Assembly: GCA_964244885.1 (NCBI GenBank)
Contig: CAXTKD010000001.1
Span: forward strand, 248,001 to 312,000
DNA: 64,000 nt
Source: CAXTKD01 sp964244885
GTDB lineage: Bacteria; Pseudomonadota; Alphaproteobacteria; Sphingomonadales; Sphingomonadaceae
Direction of reading: 5' to 3'
Positions 35,698 to 44,580 of the stretch are shown here, one piece after another; the first letter of the stretch is position 1, and each line of letters starts with the position of its first letter. The position numbers were made by a program, and so were the translations under genes. Below the pieces are notes generated by a model that saw only the letters and a list, made by a program, of their open reading frames with translations, was not told the origin of the DNA and made no database searches.

Positions 35698-36798
35698 ATG
35701 GCGAGCATCAAGGGCGCGCGGGCGCTGTGGTTTCAGGTCCACAAGTGGCTCGGCCTCGCGCTGGTCATCCTGATCATTCCGCTCAGCCTCAGCGGCGCGC
35801 TTCTGGTGTGGCCGGATTTCACCGACTCGCTGTTCAACCCTCAGCGCTATGCGGTCTCCGGCGGCGTCGCCAGGCCTGTCTCGGCCTATGCCGAGGCGGC
35901 GAAGGCGGCGCTGTCGCCCGGCGACTCCATCGCCTCGATCCGCCTGCCGGACGGAAAAGGCCCCGTCATCGTCAGCGCCAGCCCGGCGAAGAAGCGCGGC
36001 GGCGATGAGCCGCGCCGCGCCGGCCCGCCGCGCCGCATCTCGGTCTGGCTCGATCCCGCGACCGCCAGGGTGCTGGACAAGGACGACGGCGCCTCGCTGG
36101 GCTTCACCCGCTTCATGCACCAGCTCCACGGCAGCCTGCTGATCCCCGGCATCGGCCGCAAGGTCGTAGGCTGGATCGGCTGGGCGATGTTCGTCTCGTC
36201 GCTCACCGGCATCTGGCTGTGGTGGCCGACGATCGGCAAGGTCGCGCGCGGCCTGCGCTGGAAGCGCCAGCCGACGACCAACGCCAACCTCCACTACACG
36301 ATCGGTTTCTGGATCGCGGTGCCGCTCGCCATCCTGTCGTTCACCGGCGCCTACATCTCCTTCCCCGACTTCTTCCGCGGCCTTGAAGGCGGCGCGAAGT
36401 CTGGAGAGCAGCGCGGCGGCCCCGGCGCGCGGCGCGGCGCCCGGCCGCTCGCGAACACCAACCTGACGATCGACGCCGCCATCGCCGCCGCGAAGCTGCC
36501 GGGCGTCGTCTCCGTCCGCTACCCGACCACCGCCGACGCGGCCTGGGCGATCGCGGGCAAGGACGATGCCTCGGTCTCGGTCGACGACGCCACCGGCGCC
36601 GCCGCGCCGGCCGATGGCCCGCAGCGCAGCGGCCTCGCCCGCACGATGCGCGAACTCCACGACGGCCACGACTACAATGTCGTCTGGCAGATCGTCGTCT
36701 TCCTGGGCGGCATCGCGCCCGCCGTCCTCGGCGTCACCGGAGTCATCATGTGGCTTCGCACCCGCGTCTGGCGCGGCAAGGTCGTCGCACGGCGTTGA
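35698..36798 (+). CDS. PepSY-associated membrane protein, probable siderophore reductase
   Basis: 366 residues with four likely membrane segments: about 14-35 (LGLALVILIIPLSLSGALLVW), 155-178, 201-222 and 328-350. PepSY-TM family, with histidines in VHKWLG, MHQLHGSLL, LHYTIGFW and ELHDGHDYN positioned as heme or metal ligands. Family members FoxB and PiuB act in siderophore iron reduction at the inner membrane. Fifteen bases after tonB, so the same operon. Confidence 0.87.
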   Translation: MASIKGARALWFQVHKWLGLALVILIIPLSLSGALLVWPDFTDSLFNPQRYAVSGGVARPVSAYAEAAKAALSPGDSIASIRLPDGKGPVIVSASPAKKRGGDEPRRAGPPRRISVWLDPATARVLDKDDGASLGFTRFMHQLHGSLLIPGIGRKVVGWIGWAMFVSSLTGIWLWWPTIGKVARGLRWKRQPTTNANLHYTIGFWIAVPLAILSFTGAYISFPDFFRGLEGGAKSGEQRGGPGARRGARPLANTNLTIDAAIAAAKLPGVVSVRYPTTADAAWAIAGKDDASVSVDDATGAAAPADGPQRSGLARTMRELHDGHDYNVVWQIVVFLGGIAPAVLGVTGVIMWLRTRVWRGKVVARR

Positions 36799-36829
36799 CG
36801 CGCTCCACACCCCGTGCGAACCCGCGCGA

Positions 36830-38038
36830 ATGAAGCGCACGACCGGCCAGGACCGCACGATCACCAAGGGCTGGCGCCCCGCGACGCAGGCGGTGCGCGG
36901 CGGCACCGCGCGCTCGGAGTTCGGCGAGACTTCCGAAGCCATTTTCCTGACCTCGGGCTACGCCTACGAGGACGCCGAGGAGGCCGCCGCGCGCTTCCGC
37001 GGCGACCGTCCGGGCATGACCTATTCGCGCCTGCAGAACCCGACGGTGCAGATGCTGGAAGAGCGTCTCTGCCTGATGGAGGGCGCCGAGGCCTGCCGGA
37101 CGATGGCGACCGGCATGGCGGCGATGACCGCCGCGCTGATGAGCCATCTGTCGGCGGGCGACCATCTCGTCGCGGGCGCCGCGGCCTTCGGCTCGTGCCG
37201 CGTGCTGACCGACACCATCCTGCCGCGCTTCGGCGTCGAGACGACGGTCGTCGATGCGCGCGACACCGATGCCTGGGCGAAGGCGCGCCGCCCGAACACC
37301 CGCGCCTTCTTCTTCGAGACGCCCGCCAACCCGACGATCGACATCGCCGACATCCGCGCCATTTCCGACATCGGTCATGACGCCGGCGCGCTCGTCGTCG
37401 TCGACAACGCCTTCGCATCGCCGGTCCTGCAGCGCCCGATCGAATTCGGGGCCGACGTCGTCGCTTACTCCGCGACCAAGCTGATGGACGGCCAGGGCCG
37501 GGTGCTCGGCGGGGCCGTGCTCGGGCCGGCCGAGTGGATGGAGAAGACGCTGCTCGCCTTCACCCGGCACACCGGGCCGAACCTGTCGCCATTCAACGCC
37601 TGGGTCATCCTGAAGAGCCTCGAGACGCTCGACCTGCGTGTCCGGCGCGCCTGCGACAATGCGCTCGCCGTCGCGCGCTTCCTCGACGGGCGCGGCATCG
37701 GCGTGCGCTATCCCGGGCTTCCGAGCCACCCGCAGCACAATCTCGCGATGGCGCAGATGGCGGCCGGCGGCACGATCATGGCGCTCGACCTCGCCGGCGG
37801 ACGGGACCGCGCCCATGCGCTGCTCGACGCGCTGGCGCTCATCGACATCTCCAACAATGTCGGCGACTCGCGCTCGCTGATGACCCATCCGGCCACCACA
37901 ACGCACTACAGCGTGTCGGCCGATACCCGCGCCGCGATGGGCATCGGCGAGGGCATGCTCCGGCTTTCAGTGGGCCTCGAAGACCCGCAGGACGTCATCG
38001 ACGACCTCGGCCAGGCGCTTACGGCGGCCGGCCTGTGA
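36830..38038 (+). CDS. metZ: O-succinylhomoserine sulfhydrylase
   Basis: 402 residues of the Cys/Met-metabolism PLP family. PLP-binding Lys217 lies in AYSATKLMDGQGR. Start context KGWRPATQAVRGGTARSEFGETSEAIFLTSGYAY is typical of MetZ, which makes homocysteine from O-succinylhomoserine and sulfide. MetZ cannot be separated from O-acetylhomoserine enzymes by sequence reading alone. ATG at 36830; upstream in-frame codons belong to the PepSY gene region. The stop overlaps the apaG GTG. Confidence 0.92.
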   Translation: MKRTTGQDRTITKGWRPATQAVRGGTARSEFGETSEAIFLTSGYAYEDAEEAAARFRGDRPGMTYSRLQNPTVQMLEERLCLMEGAEACRTMATGMAAMTAALMSHLSAGDHLVAGAAAFGSCRVLTDTILPRFGVETTVVDARDTDAWAKARRPNTRAFFFETPANPTIDIADIRAISDIGHDAGALVVVDNAFASPVLQRPIEFGADVVAYSATKLMDGQGRVLGGAVLGPAEWMEKTLLAFTRHTGPNLSPFNAWVILKSLETLDLRVRRACDNALAVARFLDGRGIGVRYPGLPSHPQHNLAMAQMAAGGTIMALDLAGGRDRAHALLDALALIDISNNVGDSRSLMTHPATTTHYSVSADTRAAMGIGEGMLRLSVGLEDPQDVIDDLGQALTAAGL

Positions 38039-38436
38039 ACATCCTGTTCGCTTATGCCGAGACGACGCGCGATGTCACCGTCCGCGTCTCGCCCTCCTTC
38101 CTCGCCGACCAATCGGGCGGCGGGCGATGGGTCTGGTCCTACCACATCCGGCTGGAGAACGGCGGCGACGAGGCGGTGCAGCTCATCTCCCGCCACTGGA
38201 TCATCACCGACGGCCGCGGCCGCACCGAGGAGATCGAGGGCCCCGGCGTCGTCGGCGAGCAGCCGATCATCGAGCCCGGCCGCTCCTTCGACTACGTCTC
38301 CGGCTGCCCGCTCCCGACCCCCTCCGGCACGATGCGCGGCACCTACCAGATGGTCGACTCGAACGGCCGCCCGTTCGAGATCGCGATCCCGGCGTTTTCG
38401 CTCGACAGCCCGCAGGGACGCAGCCGGGTGAATTAG
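38035..38436 (+). CDS. apaG: ApaG domain protein
   Basis: 133 residues from a GTG overlapping the metZ stop by four bases. The ApaG fibronectin-III-like fold is clear: VSPSFLADQS, WVWSYHIRLEN, AVQLISRHWIITDG, GPGVVGEQPIIEPG, FDYVSGCPLPTPSGTMRGTYQMV. Bacterial ApaG has no settled function (linked to Co2+ and Mg2+ resistance and Ap4A). The metZ-apaG pairing is common in alphaproteobacteria. Confidence 0.95.
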   Translation: MNILFAYAETTRDVTVRVSPSFLADQSGGGRWVWSYHIRLENGGDEAVQLISRHWIITDGRGRTEEIEGPGVVGEQPIIEPGRSFDYVSGCPLPTPSGTMRGTYQMVDSNGRPFEIAIPAFSLDSPQGRSRVN

Positions 38437-39278
38437 GTGAAGGCCATCCCGGCTTTCCCGCCGTCGCCGAGCACATGGCTATGGACGAGGCTGTCGCCGC
38501 TGGCCCGTTTCGCCGCGACGAAGCCTCGCGGCGAAAGGCCGGCCAGCGCCTTGAAATCGTTGTGCAGGTGGGCGTCGTCGAAATATTCCAGGCGGATGTC
38601 GCCGGGATAGCGCCGGCCCCACGGCTGGGGGTGGATCGCCCGCACCAGCCGGTTGAAGCGCGCGACACGCAGCAGCTGCTTGGGCGAGCAGCCGATGTCG
38701 GCCCGGAAGCGGTTCCGAAGCGTACGCTCGCTCAGGCCGTAGCGCCCCGCCACGTCGGCTACCCGCCCCGCCAGCCGGTTCGAGGCGATCGCGTCGGCGA
38801 TGCCCGCCGCTCCGTCCGGCCGTCGCCCGTCGCGGCGCGGCAAGCGGCGGAACGCCGCTTGGACCAGCCCGACTCGATCGTCGAAGCTCGCCAGCCGCCG
38901 CGCCTGCGCGAACGCCTGCCGATCGTCCCCGCCCAGCGCCGGGGCGAGATCGAGGCAGCGGCCGGCGGCGGCCGGCGCCAAGTCCGGCGCCAGCGCCGCC
39001 GCGCCCCGGAAGGTCAGCACCGCGACGAAGGCGTGGAGGCGTCCGGCGGGGCGCGTCAGGCGCGCCTCGCCGGACGCGCCCCATAGCGAGACGCGCGGCA
39101 TCGGCTCGAGCCCGTCCGGACCCTGTACGCCGTAATCGGCGCCGAGCGTCAGGTGAAGGAGGGGGGTCGCCAGCGGCAGTTCCAGCGACATCCCGACCGG
39201 CGTCTCGTCCCGCCGCTCCGCGAAGCCCCGGATGAAGGGCGCCAAGTCGTCGTCGGCGGCGCGCCATCGCAATGTCAT
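38433..39278 (-). CDS. AraC family transcriptional regulator
   Basis: 281 residues. The C-terminal AraC domain has two helix-turn-helices: RVADVAGRYGLSERTLRNRFRADIG (about 175-200) and the second ending in YFDDAHLHNDFKALAGLSPRGF. The N-terminal 150 residues resemble the effector domain of AraC regulators that begin WRAADDDLAPFIRGFAER. Ligand unknown. Convergent with apaG (four-base overlap) and divergent from the membrane protein gene at 39372, which may be its target. Confidence 0.88.
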   Translation of the reverse strand: MTLRWRAADDDLAPFIRGFAERRDETPVGMSLELPLATPLLHLTLGADYGVQGPDGLEPMPRVSLWGASGEARLTRPAGRLHAFVAVLTFRGAAALAPDLAPAAAGRCLDLAPALGGDDRQAFAQARRLASFDDRVGLVQAAFRRLPRRDGRRPDGAAGIADAIASNRLAGRVADVAGRYGLSERTLRNRFRADIGCSPKQLLRVARFNRLVRAIHPQPWGRRYPGDIRLEYFDDAHLHNDFKALAGLSPRGFVAAKRASGDSLVHSHVLGDGGKAGMAFT

Positions 39279-39371
39279 CGCCCGCAACCGTCCCTCCCTC
39301 ATTTTTCCGATTTTTCCAAGCCTAGCGCCTCGGCGCGCCGTATCAACGGCCGAATGCGGGAGGGAGCGGCC

Positions 39372-39950
39372 ATGACGTTCGAGGAGATGAGGGCGGATTT
39401 CATCGTTCGCCGGCGCGGATCGGTGTCGCTGCCGATGACCGGCGCGATCAACTACGGCGCGGCGGTACTCCTCAGCCTGTGGGTGGAGCCGCGCTATCAC
39501 AATCTCGTCCTGACGATCTGCTTCTGGGCGATCATGCCGGTGGGCGCGCTGATCTCGCGGCTGAGGGGGGAGGAGATGGCCTCACCGCCCGGCAACCCGC
39601 TCTTCCGCCTGTCCGCCATGGCGCGGGTCATGGCGCTTGCGACCTGGGCGATCCACATCCCGGTGTGGATCTACGCGCCGTCGCTGTTTCCGCTCACCGT
39701 CGGTATCGGCTTCGCGCTGCACTGGGTGGTCTTCTCCTGGACGATCGGCCATCCGGCCGGTCTCGTCCACCTCGCGATGCGAGTCGTCTTCGTGCTCGCC
39801 GCCTGGCACCTCTGGCCCGGCAACCGGATGGGCGCCGTGGCCGCCGGCGTCGCGCTCGCCTACGCCATCTCGGTGGTGCAATTGCGCCGAATCCGCTGGA
39901 GCGAACGCTTGGGCCTCCCCGCCGACGCGTTGTCGCGCCGCACCGGCTGA
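39372..39950 (+). CDS. Small integral membrane protein, DUF7010-like
   Basis: 192 residues with GGGAGG shortly before the ATG. It begins MTFEEMRADFIVRRRGSVSLPMTGAINY and has about six hydrophobic segments covering residues 22-175. FALHWVVFSWTIGHPAGLVHLAMR is a notable conserved-looking block. I recall uncharacterised DUF7010 proteins with this layout, but the assignment is tentative. Divergently arranged with the AraC regulator. Confidence 0.7.
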   Translation: MTFEEMRADFIVRRRGSVSLPMTGAINYGAAVLLSLWVEPRYHNLVLTICFWAIMPVGALISRLRGEEMASPPGNPLFRLSAMARVMALATWAIHIPVWIYAPSLFPLTVGIGFALHWVVFSWTIGHPAGLVHLAMRVVFVLAAWHLWPGNRMGAVAAGVALAYAISVVQLRRIRWSERLGLPADALSRRTG

Positions 39951-40007
39951 AGCACTGTTCAATTGAGTCAGCGGCGTGGGTTAAATCGCTTCGAAAGCCT
40001 TCTGGAC

Positions 40008-40772
40008 GTGAATAAGCAGGCAAGTCGACTTGCGGTTCTAGCGGCCTTCGCCGCCCTGAGCGCCTGCGCTGCGGCGCGCCCTCCGGCCGTCGCCCCGATT
40101 CCCGTCGTGCGCTCGTCGCTCTACCTGCGGGACGGCGCGCGGCATCGCGTCGTTCCGGTCGCGCTATACCGCTCGGCGCGCGACCGCGCCCCCCGGCCGC
40201 TCGCCGTTCTGTCGCACGGCTACGGCGGCGCCAATACCGCCTACGGCTTCATCGCCGAGGCCCTGGTCCGCCGCGGCTATGTCGTCGCCTCGATCCAGCA
40301 CGTCGAGCGGCCCGGCGACCCGCCGATGGCCAGCGCCGGCCCGGACCTCGCCGAACGCCGCCGCCCGGTCTGGCAGATCGGCGCCGACACCATCCTGTTC
40401 GTCATCGGCCAGCTCCGCGAGCAGGGCGTCGCGTCGCGGCGGTCCAGGGTGCTGCTACTCGGCCATTCGAACGGCGGCGACATGACGATGCTGTTCGCCG
40501 CCGAGCATCCCGGGCTGGTCTCCATCGCGCTCTCGCTCGACAATCGCCGCATGCCGCTGCCGCGCGTCCGGCGTCCGCACATCTGTTCGATCCGCTCCAG
40601 CGATCAGCTCGCCGACCCCGGCGTGCTGCCCGGCGACGCCGAAGCCGCGTCGCTGCGCATGATGATCGCCCCGGCGCCGGTGAAGCATAACGACCTGGGG
40701 GACGGCGCGACCGAAAGCCAGAAGCAGGCCGTCCTCACGTTGCTGGACGCCTGTCTGGACGGATCGAAGTAG
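40008..40772 (+). CDS. Alpha/beta hydrolase, lipoprotein
   Basis: 254 residues from a GTG at 40008. The N-terminus has a lipobox (ALSAC, Cys about residue 18), so it should be a membrane-anchored periplasmic lipoprotein. Alpha/beta hydrolase features: LSHGYGGAN oxyanion loop, nucleophile Ser in LLGHSNGGD and His in VKHNDLGD near the end. It resembles platelet-activating-factor acetylhydrolase-like or dienelactone-hydrolase-like enzymes; substrate unknown. A TTG at 39963 would add 15 residues but obscures the signal sequence. Confidence 0.78.
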   Translation: MNKQASRLAVLAAFAALSACAAARPPAVAPIPVVRSSLYLRDGARHRVVPVALYRSARDRAPRPLAVLSHGYGGANTAYGFIAEALVRRGYVVASIQHVERPGDPPMASAGPDLAERRRPVWQIGADTILFVIGQLREQGVASRRSRVLLLGHSNGGDMTMLFAAEHPGLVSIALSLDNRRMPLPRVRRPHICSIRSSDQLADPGVLPGDAEAASLRMMIAPAPVKHNDLGDGATESQKQAVLTLLDACLDGSK

Positions 40773-40914
40773 CATGCAGCCGGTGCCGGGGAGGGCGACA
40801 CGATGGGGATGTCGCGTGAAGTTTGACAACTTCCAGCGCTTTCACGCGGCCGGAGCGGGGCGAATCGCGGCAACCTCTTGGCTCCGCACCCGGTTCGCTC
40901 CTACAACGTCGTTC

Positions 40915-42957
40915 ATGCGCAAGATCCTCTCGTTCGCCCTCGCCGCGCTGGCGCTCTCCGCCACCGCCCTTTCCGCCCGCCCGTTCACGCCCGAGGATCT
41001 CGTCGGCCTCGACCGGCTGACCGAGCCGGCCGTGTCCGCCGACGGCCATTGGGCGGCGTGGGCGCTGCGCGAGACCGACTTGAAGGCCAACAAGGGCCGC
41101 ACCGACCTGTTCGTCCTCGACCTGACCGCGAAGAACGCGCGGCCGCAGCGCTTCCAGGCGTCGGCGAGCACCAACGAATCCTCGCCCGCCTTCTCGGCTG
41201 ACGGCCGCACGCTGTTCTTCCTGTCGACTCGCTCGGGCGGCTCGCAGATCTGGTCGGCGCCGCTCGCCGGCGGTTCGGCGCGGCAGGTGACCAAGCTTCC
41301 GGTCGATGTCGGCGGCTTCGCGCTCAGCCCGCGCGGCGACCGCGTCGCGGTCTGGGCGGAGGCCGACGTCAACTGCGACGACCTCGACTGCGCCGCCGCG
41401 AAGGCGCGCGCGACGCCGAACGGCACCGGGCGCCGCTTCGACCAGCTCTTCGTCCGCCACTGGGACGCCTATTACGGCGCGGCGCGCTCGCGCCTCTACA
41501 CCGTCCCGCTGAACGGCGGCGTCGCTGCGGGAAACGCGACGCTCGTTTCCGCCGGCCTGATCGGCGACGTGCCGTCGAAGCCCTCGGGCGGCGGCGAGGA
41601 GCTTGGCTGGGCGCCCGACGGCCGGACGCTCTACTTCGCGCTCCGCGAGGCCGGCCGCACCGAGCCGTGGTCGACCAACCTCGACATCTTCGCCGTGGCG
41701 GCGGACGGCTCGTCGAAGCCGGTCAACCTCACGGCCGACAAGCGCGGCGTCGACAATTTCCCCGCCGTCTCGCCCGACGGCCGGACGCTCGCCTGGGCGT
41801 CGATGGCGCGGCCGGGCTACGAGGCGGATAAGCTGACGGTATGGCTGCGCGACCTCGTTACCGGCACGACCCGCGCGCTGACCGACAAATGGGACCGCTC
41901 GGTCGATACGCTGGCCTGGTCGCCCGACAGCCGCTCGCTGCTCGTCACCGCCGGCGACATCGGCCAGGTGCCGCTGTTCCGCATCGACGTCGCCACCGCG
42001 AAGGTGACTCGCCTCACTGGCGCCGGCCACGTCTCGGCTGTGCTGCCGACCGCGAAGGGCGTCTATCTCGCGATGGACAGCCTGACGCGTCCGTCGGAGC
42101 TCTACCGCCTCGCGCCGAGCCCCGTCCGCGTCACCGATGTGGCGGGCGCCGCGCTGACCGGCATCGACATGGGAACGCCCGAGCAGTTCAGCTTCAAGGG
42201 CGCCGGCGGCGACACCGTCTACGGCTGGGTCGTCAGGCCCGCCGGCCTGGCTGAGGGAGCGAAGGCGCCCGTCGCCTTCCTGATCCATGGCGGACCGCAG
42301 GGCTCGTTCGGAAACAGCTGGTCCTATCGCTGGAATCCCTTGGCCTGGGCGGGCCACGGCTACGCCGTCGTCACCGTCGATTTCCACGGCTCGACCGGCT
42401 ACGGCCAAGCCTTCACCGACGCGATCAACAAGGATTGGGGCGGCAAGCCGCTTGAGGATCTGAAGCTCGGCCTCGCCGCCGCGCTCAAGCGCTATCCGTG
42501 GGCCGACGGCGACAACGCCTGCGCGGCGGGCGGCAGCTACGGCGGCTTCATGATCAACTGGATCGCCGGCCACTGGACCGACCGCTTCAAATGCCTCGTC
42601 AACCACGACGGCATCTTCGACCAGCGGTCGATGTACTATGGCACCGAGGAGCTGTGGTTTCCCGAATGGGAGATGGGCGGGCCTTATTACCAGGCCGAGC
42701 AGACGTACGAGCGCTGGAACCCCGCCAATTCGGTCGAGAAGTGGAAAGACCCGATGCTCGTCATCCACAGCGAGAAGGATTATCGCGTCCCCGACATCCA
42801 GGGCATCATGACCTTCACCGCGCTCCAGCGGCGCGGCGTCGAGAGCCGCTACCTGACCTACCCCGACGAAAATCACTGGGTGCTGAAGCCCGCCAACAGC
42901 CTGCAGTGGCACCAGGAGGTGTTCGGCTGGCTCGACGAACATCTGAAAGCCCGATGA
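40915..42957 (+). CDS. S9 family dipeptidyl peptidase-type protease, secreted
   Basis: 680 residues from ATG 40915, signal peptide MRKILSFALAALALSATALS. A beta-propeller (about 25-420) with SADGHWAAWALRETD and repeated SPDGR-type blades is followed by the peptidase domain. Triad: Ser541 (GGSYGGFM), Asp622 (SEKDYRVP), His654 (DENHWVL). It likely removes dipeptides or acyl-amino acids from peptides in the periplasm. The longer frame to 40774 has no support. Its stop overlaps the crp-type gene start. Confidence 0.92.
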   Translation: MRKILSFALAALALSATALSARPFTPEDLVGLDRLTEPAVSADGHWAAWALRETDLKANKGRTDLFVLDLTAKNARPQRFQASASTNESSPAFSADGRTLFFLSTRSGGSQIWSAPLAGGSARQVTKLPVDVGGFALSPRGDRVAVWAEADVNCDDLDCAAAKARATPNGTGRRFDQLFVRHWDAYYGAARSRLYTVPLNGGVAAGNATLVSAGLIGDVPSKPSGGGEELGWAPDGRTLYFALREAGRTEPWSTNLDIFAVAADGSSKPVNLTADKRGVDNFPAVSPDGRTLAWASMARPGYEADKLTVWLRDLVTGTTRALTDKWDRSVDTLAWSPDSRSLLVTAGDIGQVPLFRIDVATAKVTRLTGAGHVSAVLPTAKGVYLAMDSLTRPSELYRLAPSPVRVTDVAGAALTGIDMGTPEQFSFKGAGGDTVYGWVVRPAGLAEGAKAPVAFLIHGGPQGSFGNSWSYRWNPLAWAGHGYAVVTVDFHGSTGYGQAFTDAINKDWGGKPLEDLKLGLAAALKRYPWADGDNACAAGGSYGGFMINWIAGHWTDRFKCLVNHDGIFDQRSMYYGTEELWFPEWEMGGPYYQAEQTYERWNPANSVEKWKDPMLVIHSEKDYRVPDIQGIMTFTALQRRGVESRYLTYPDENHWVLKPANSLQWHQEVFGWLDEHLKAR

Positions 42958-43703
42958 GCGACCTCCGGCGAGACGCGCTCGGCCTGTTCCTCAACGGCAT
43001 CGTCGCGCGCTCGCGCCTGTCGGACGAGGAGCGCGAGGCGATCCTCGACCTGCCGGGCGAAGTTGCCCATGTCCGCGGCAATCACGATCTCGTCCGGCTC
43101 GGCGAGGTGGTCAACCGCACCTGCCTCGTCGTCGACGGCATGATGGCGCGCTTCGGCCAGACCCGCGACGGCCAGCGTCAGATTTCGGCGCTCTACATCC
43201 CCGGTGACATGCCCGACCTCCACTCCTTCGTCATTCCGCGCGCCAGCTGGGCGCTCACCGGGCTGACGCGGAGCACGGTGCTGCGCGTTCCGCACGGCGC
43301 GATCCGGAGCGTGACGGAGCGCTTTCCCAACATCGCCTCCGCCTTCTGGCGCCACTGCGCGCTGGACGCGTCGAGCACGACCGAATGGATCCTCAACATC
43401 GGCCGCCGCACCGCGCTGTCGCGAATCGCGCATCTGCTGTGCGAGATGGCGGCGCGTAACGAGCAGATCGGCCGGTTCACGGGCCTGAGCTTCCCGTTTC
43501 CCTTGACTCAAAGCCATCTCGGCGACGCGCTTGGCCTGACGCCGGTCCACGTCAACCGCATGCTCGGCCAGCTCAAGCGCGCCCATATCGTCGAGATCGC
43601 GAACCGCATCGTCCAGATCCACGACTGGAACGCGCTGGTCTCGGCCGCCGACTTCGATCCGGGCTACCTCCACCTCGACCATGCCGGCCGAAGCGCCGGC
43701 TAG
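42954..43703 (+). CDS. Crp/Fnr family transcriptional regulator
   Basis: 249 residues. The N-terminal cyclic-nucleotide-type beta-roll covers about 15-130 (VRLGEVVNRTCLVVDGMMARFG, ALYIPGDMPDLHSF), the long dimer helix about 135-165, and the helix-turn-helix about 185-215 (TQSHLGDALGLTPVHVNRMLGQL). No cysteine cluster of FNR type, so no [4Fe-4S] sensor. Many sphingomonad members carry this form with unknown ligand. Overlaps the peptidase stop and the convergent SDR gene by four bases each. Confidence 0.88.
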   Translation: MSDLRRDALGLFLNGIVARSRLSDEEREAILDLPGEVAHVRGNHDLVRLGEVVNRTCLVVDGMMARFGQTRDGQRQISALYIPGDMPDLHSFVIPRASWALTGLTRSTVLRVPHGAIRSVTERFPNIASAFWRHCALDASSTTEWILNIGRRTALSRIAHLLCEMAARNEQIGRFTGLSFPFPLTQSHLGDALGLTPVHVNRMLGQLKRAHIVEIANRIVQIHDWNALVSAADFDPGYLHLDHAGRSAG

Positions 43704-44464
43704 ATCGTCGCGCCGCCGTCGACGACGATCGCCTGGCCGTTGACATAGCTGCCGGCGTCCGAGGCAAGGAACACCGCCGCTCCGGCGATCTCGCGCGGCT
43801 CGCCGATGCGGCGCATCGGGTTGGTGCCGTTGACCAGCGCCGCCGCCTTGGGGTCCTCCCACAGCGCGCGGGCGAAATCGGTCCGGATCAGCCCCGGCGC
43901 GATGCAGTTCACCCGGACATTGTGCCGGCCGTATTCGACCGCGTAGTTGCGCGCGAGCTGGAAGTCCGCCGCCTTCGAGACGTTGTACGCGCCGATCGTT
44001 TCCGATCCGCGCAAGCCGCCGATCGACGAGACGATGACGATCGCGCCCTGCTTCCGCTCGATCATCCCGGGCGCCACTATCTGGATCAGCCAGTGGTTGG
44101 AGACGATGTTGTTGTCGAGAATCTTGCGGAACTGCTCGTCCGCGATGCCCGCCAGCGGCCCGTAATAGGGGTTCGACGCGGCGTTGCAGACGAGGATGTC
44201 GATCCGGCCGAACGCCTCTCGCGTGCCGTCGACCAGCGCCTGGAGGTTATCCTTCGACGAGATGTTGGCGGCGATCGCGATGGCGGCGCCCGCGCCATGC
44301 CGGGCGTTGATCTCCTCCGCCACCGCCCGGCAGGCGTCCTCCTTGCGGCTGGAGATCACCACCCGGGCGCCATGCGCCGCATATTCCTCCGCGATCGCCC
44401 GGCCGATGCCCTTCGAGGAGCCGGTGATGATCGCGACCTTGCCGGTCAGGTCGAACAGCGACAT
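43700..44464 (-). CDS. SDR family oxidoreductase
   Basis: 254 residues, classical short-chain dehydrogenase. NAD(P) motif TGSSKGIG (residues 14-21), CNAASN, catalytic Ser in VSSIGG and the YNVSK pair; the C-terminus has SYVNGQAIVVDGGATI. The Arg at position 41-42 (SSRKED) favours NADP(H). Substrate unknown; similar proteins are often near acyl-CoA genes. Convergent with the Crp/Fnr gene. Confidence 0.9.
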   Translation of the reverse strand: MSLFDLTGKVAIITGSSKGIGRAIAEEYAAHGARVVISSRKEDACRAVAEEINARHGAGAAIAIAANISSKDNLQALVDGTREAFGRIDILVCNAASNPYYGPLAGIADEQFRKILDNNIVSNHWLIQIVAPGMIERKQGAIVIVSSIGGLRGSETIGAYNVSKAADFQLARNYAVEYGRHNVRVNCIAPGLIRTDFARALWEDPKAAALVNGTNPMRRIGEPREIAGAAVFLASDAGSYVNGQAIVVDGGATI

Positions 44465-44580
44465 TCTTCTCTCCCCGATCGCGCGAGCGCGTTTGACGTC
44501 ATCTATCAGTCGCGCCCGGTATGAAGAGCCTCCGCATTCGCTTAGGAGGCGAGACTCAATTGGTACTGGTGGGGATTTCC

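Noticed and set aside
36799..36829. SAM riboswitch before metZ
   Set aside because: Only 31 bases separate metZ from the preceding gene, too short for a known SAM riboswitch class together with an expression platform.
38433..39500. Longer N-terminus for the AraC regulator
   Set aside because: The extra upstream residues are unconserved in appearance and run through the divergent promoter region.
40735..42942. 735-residue open frame opposite the S9 peptidase
   Set aside because: Antisense shadow without motifs.
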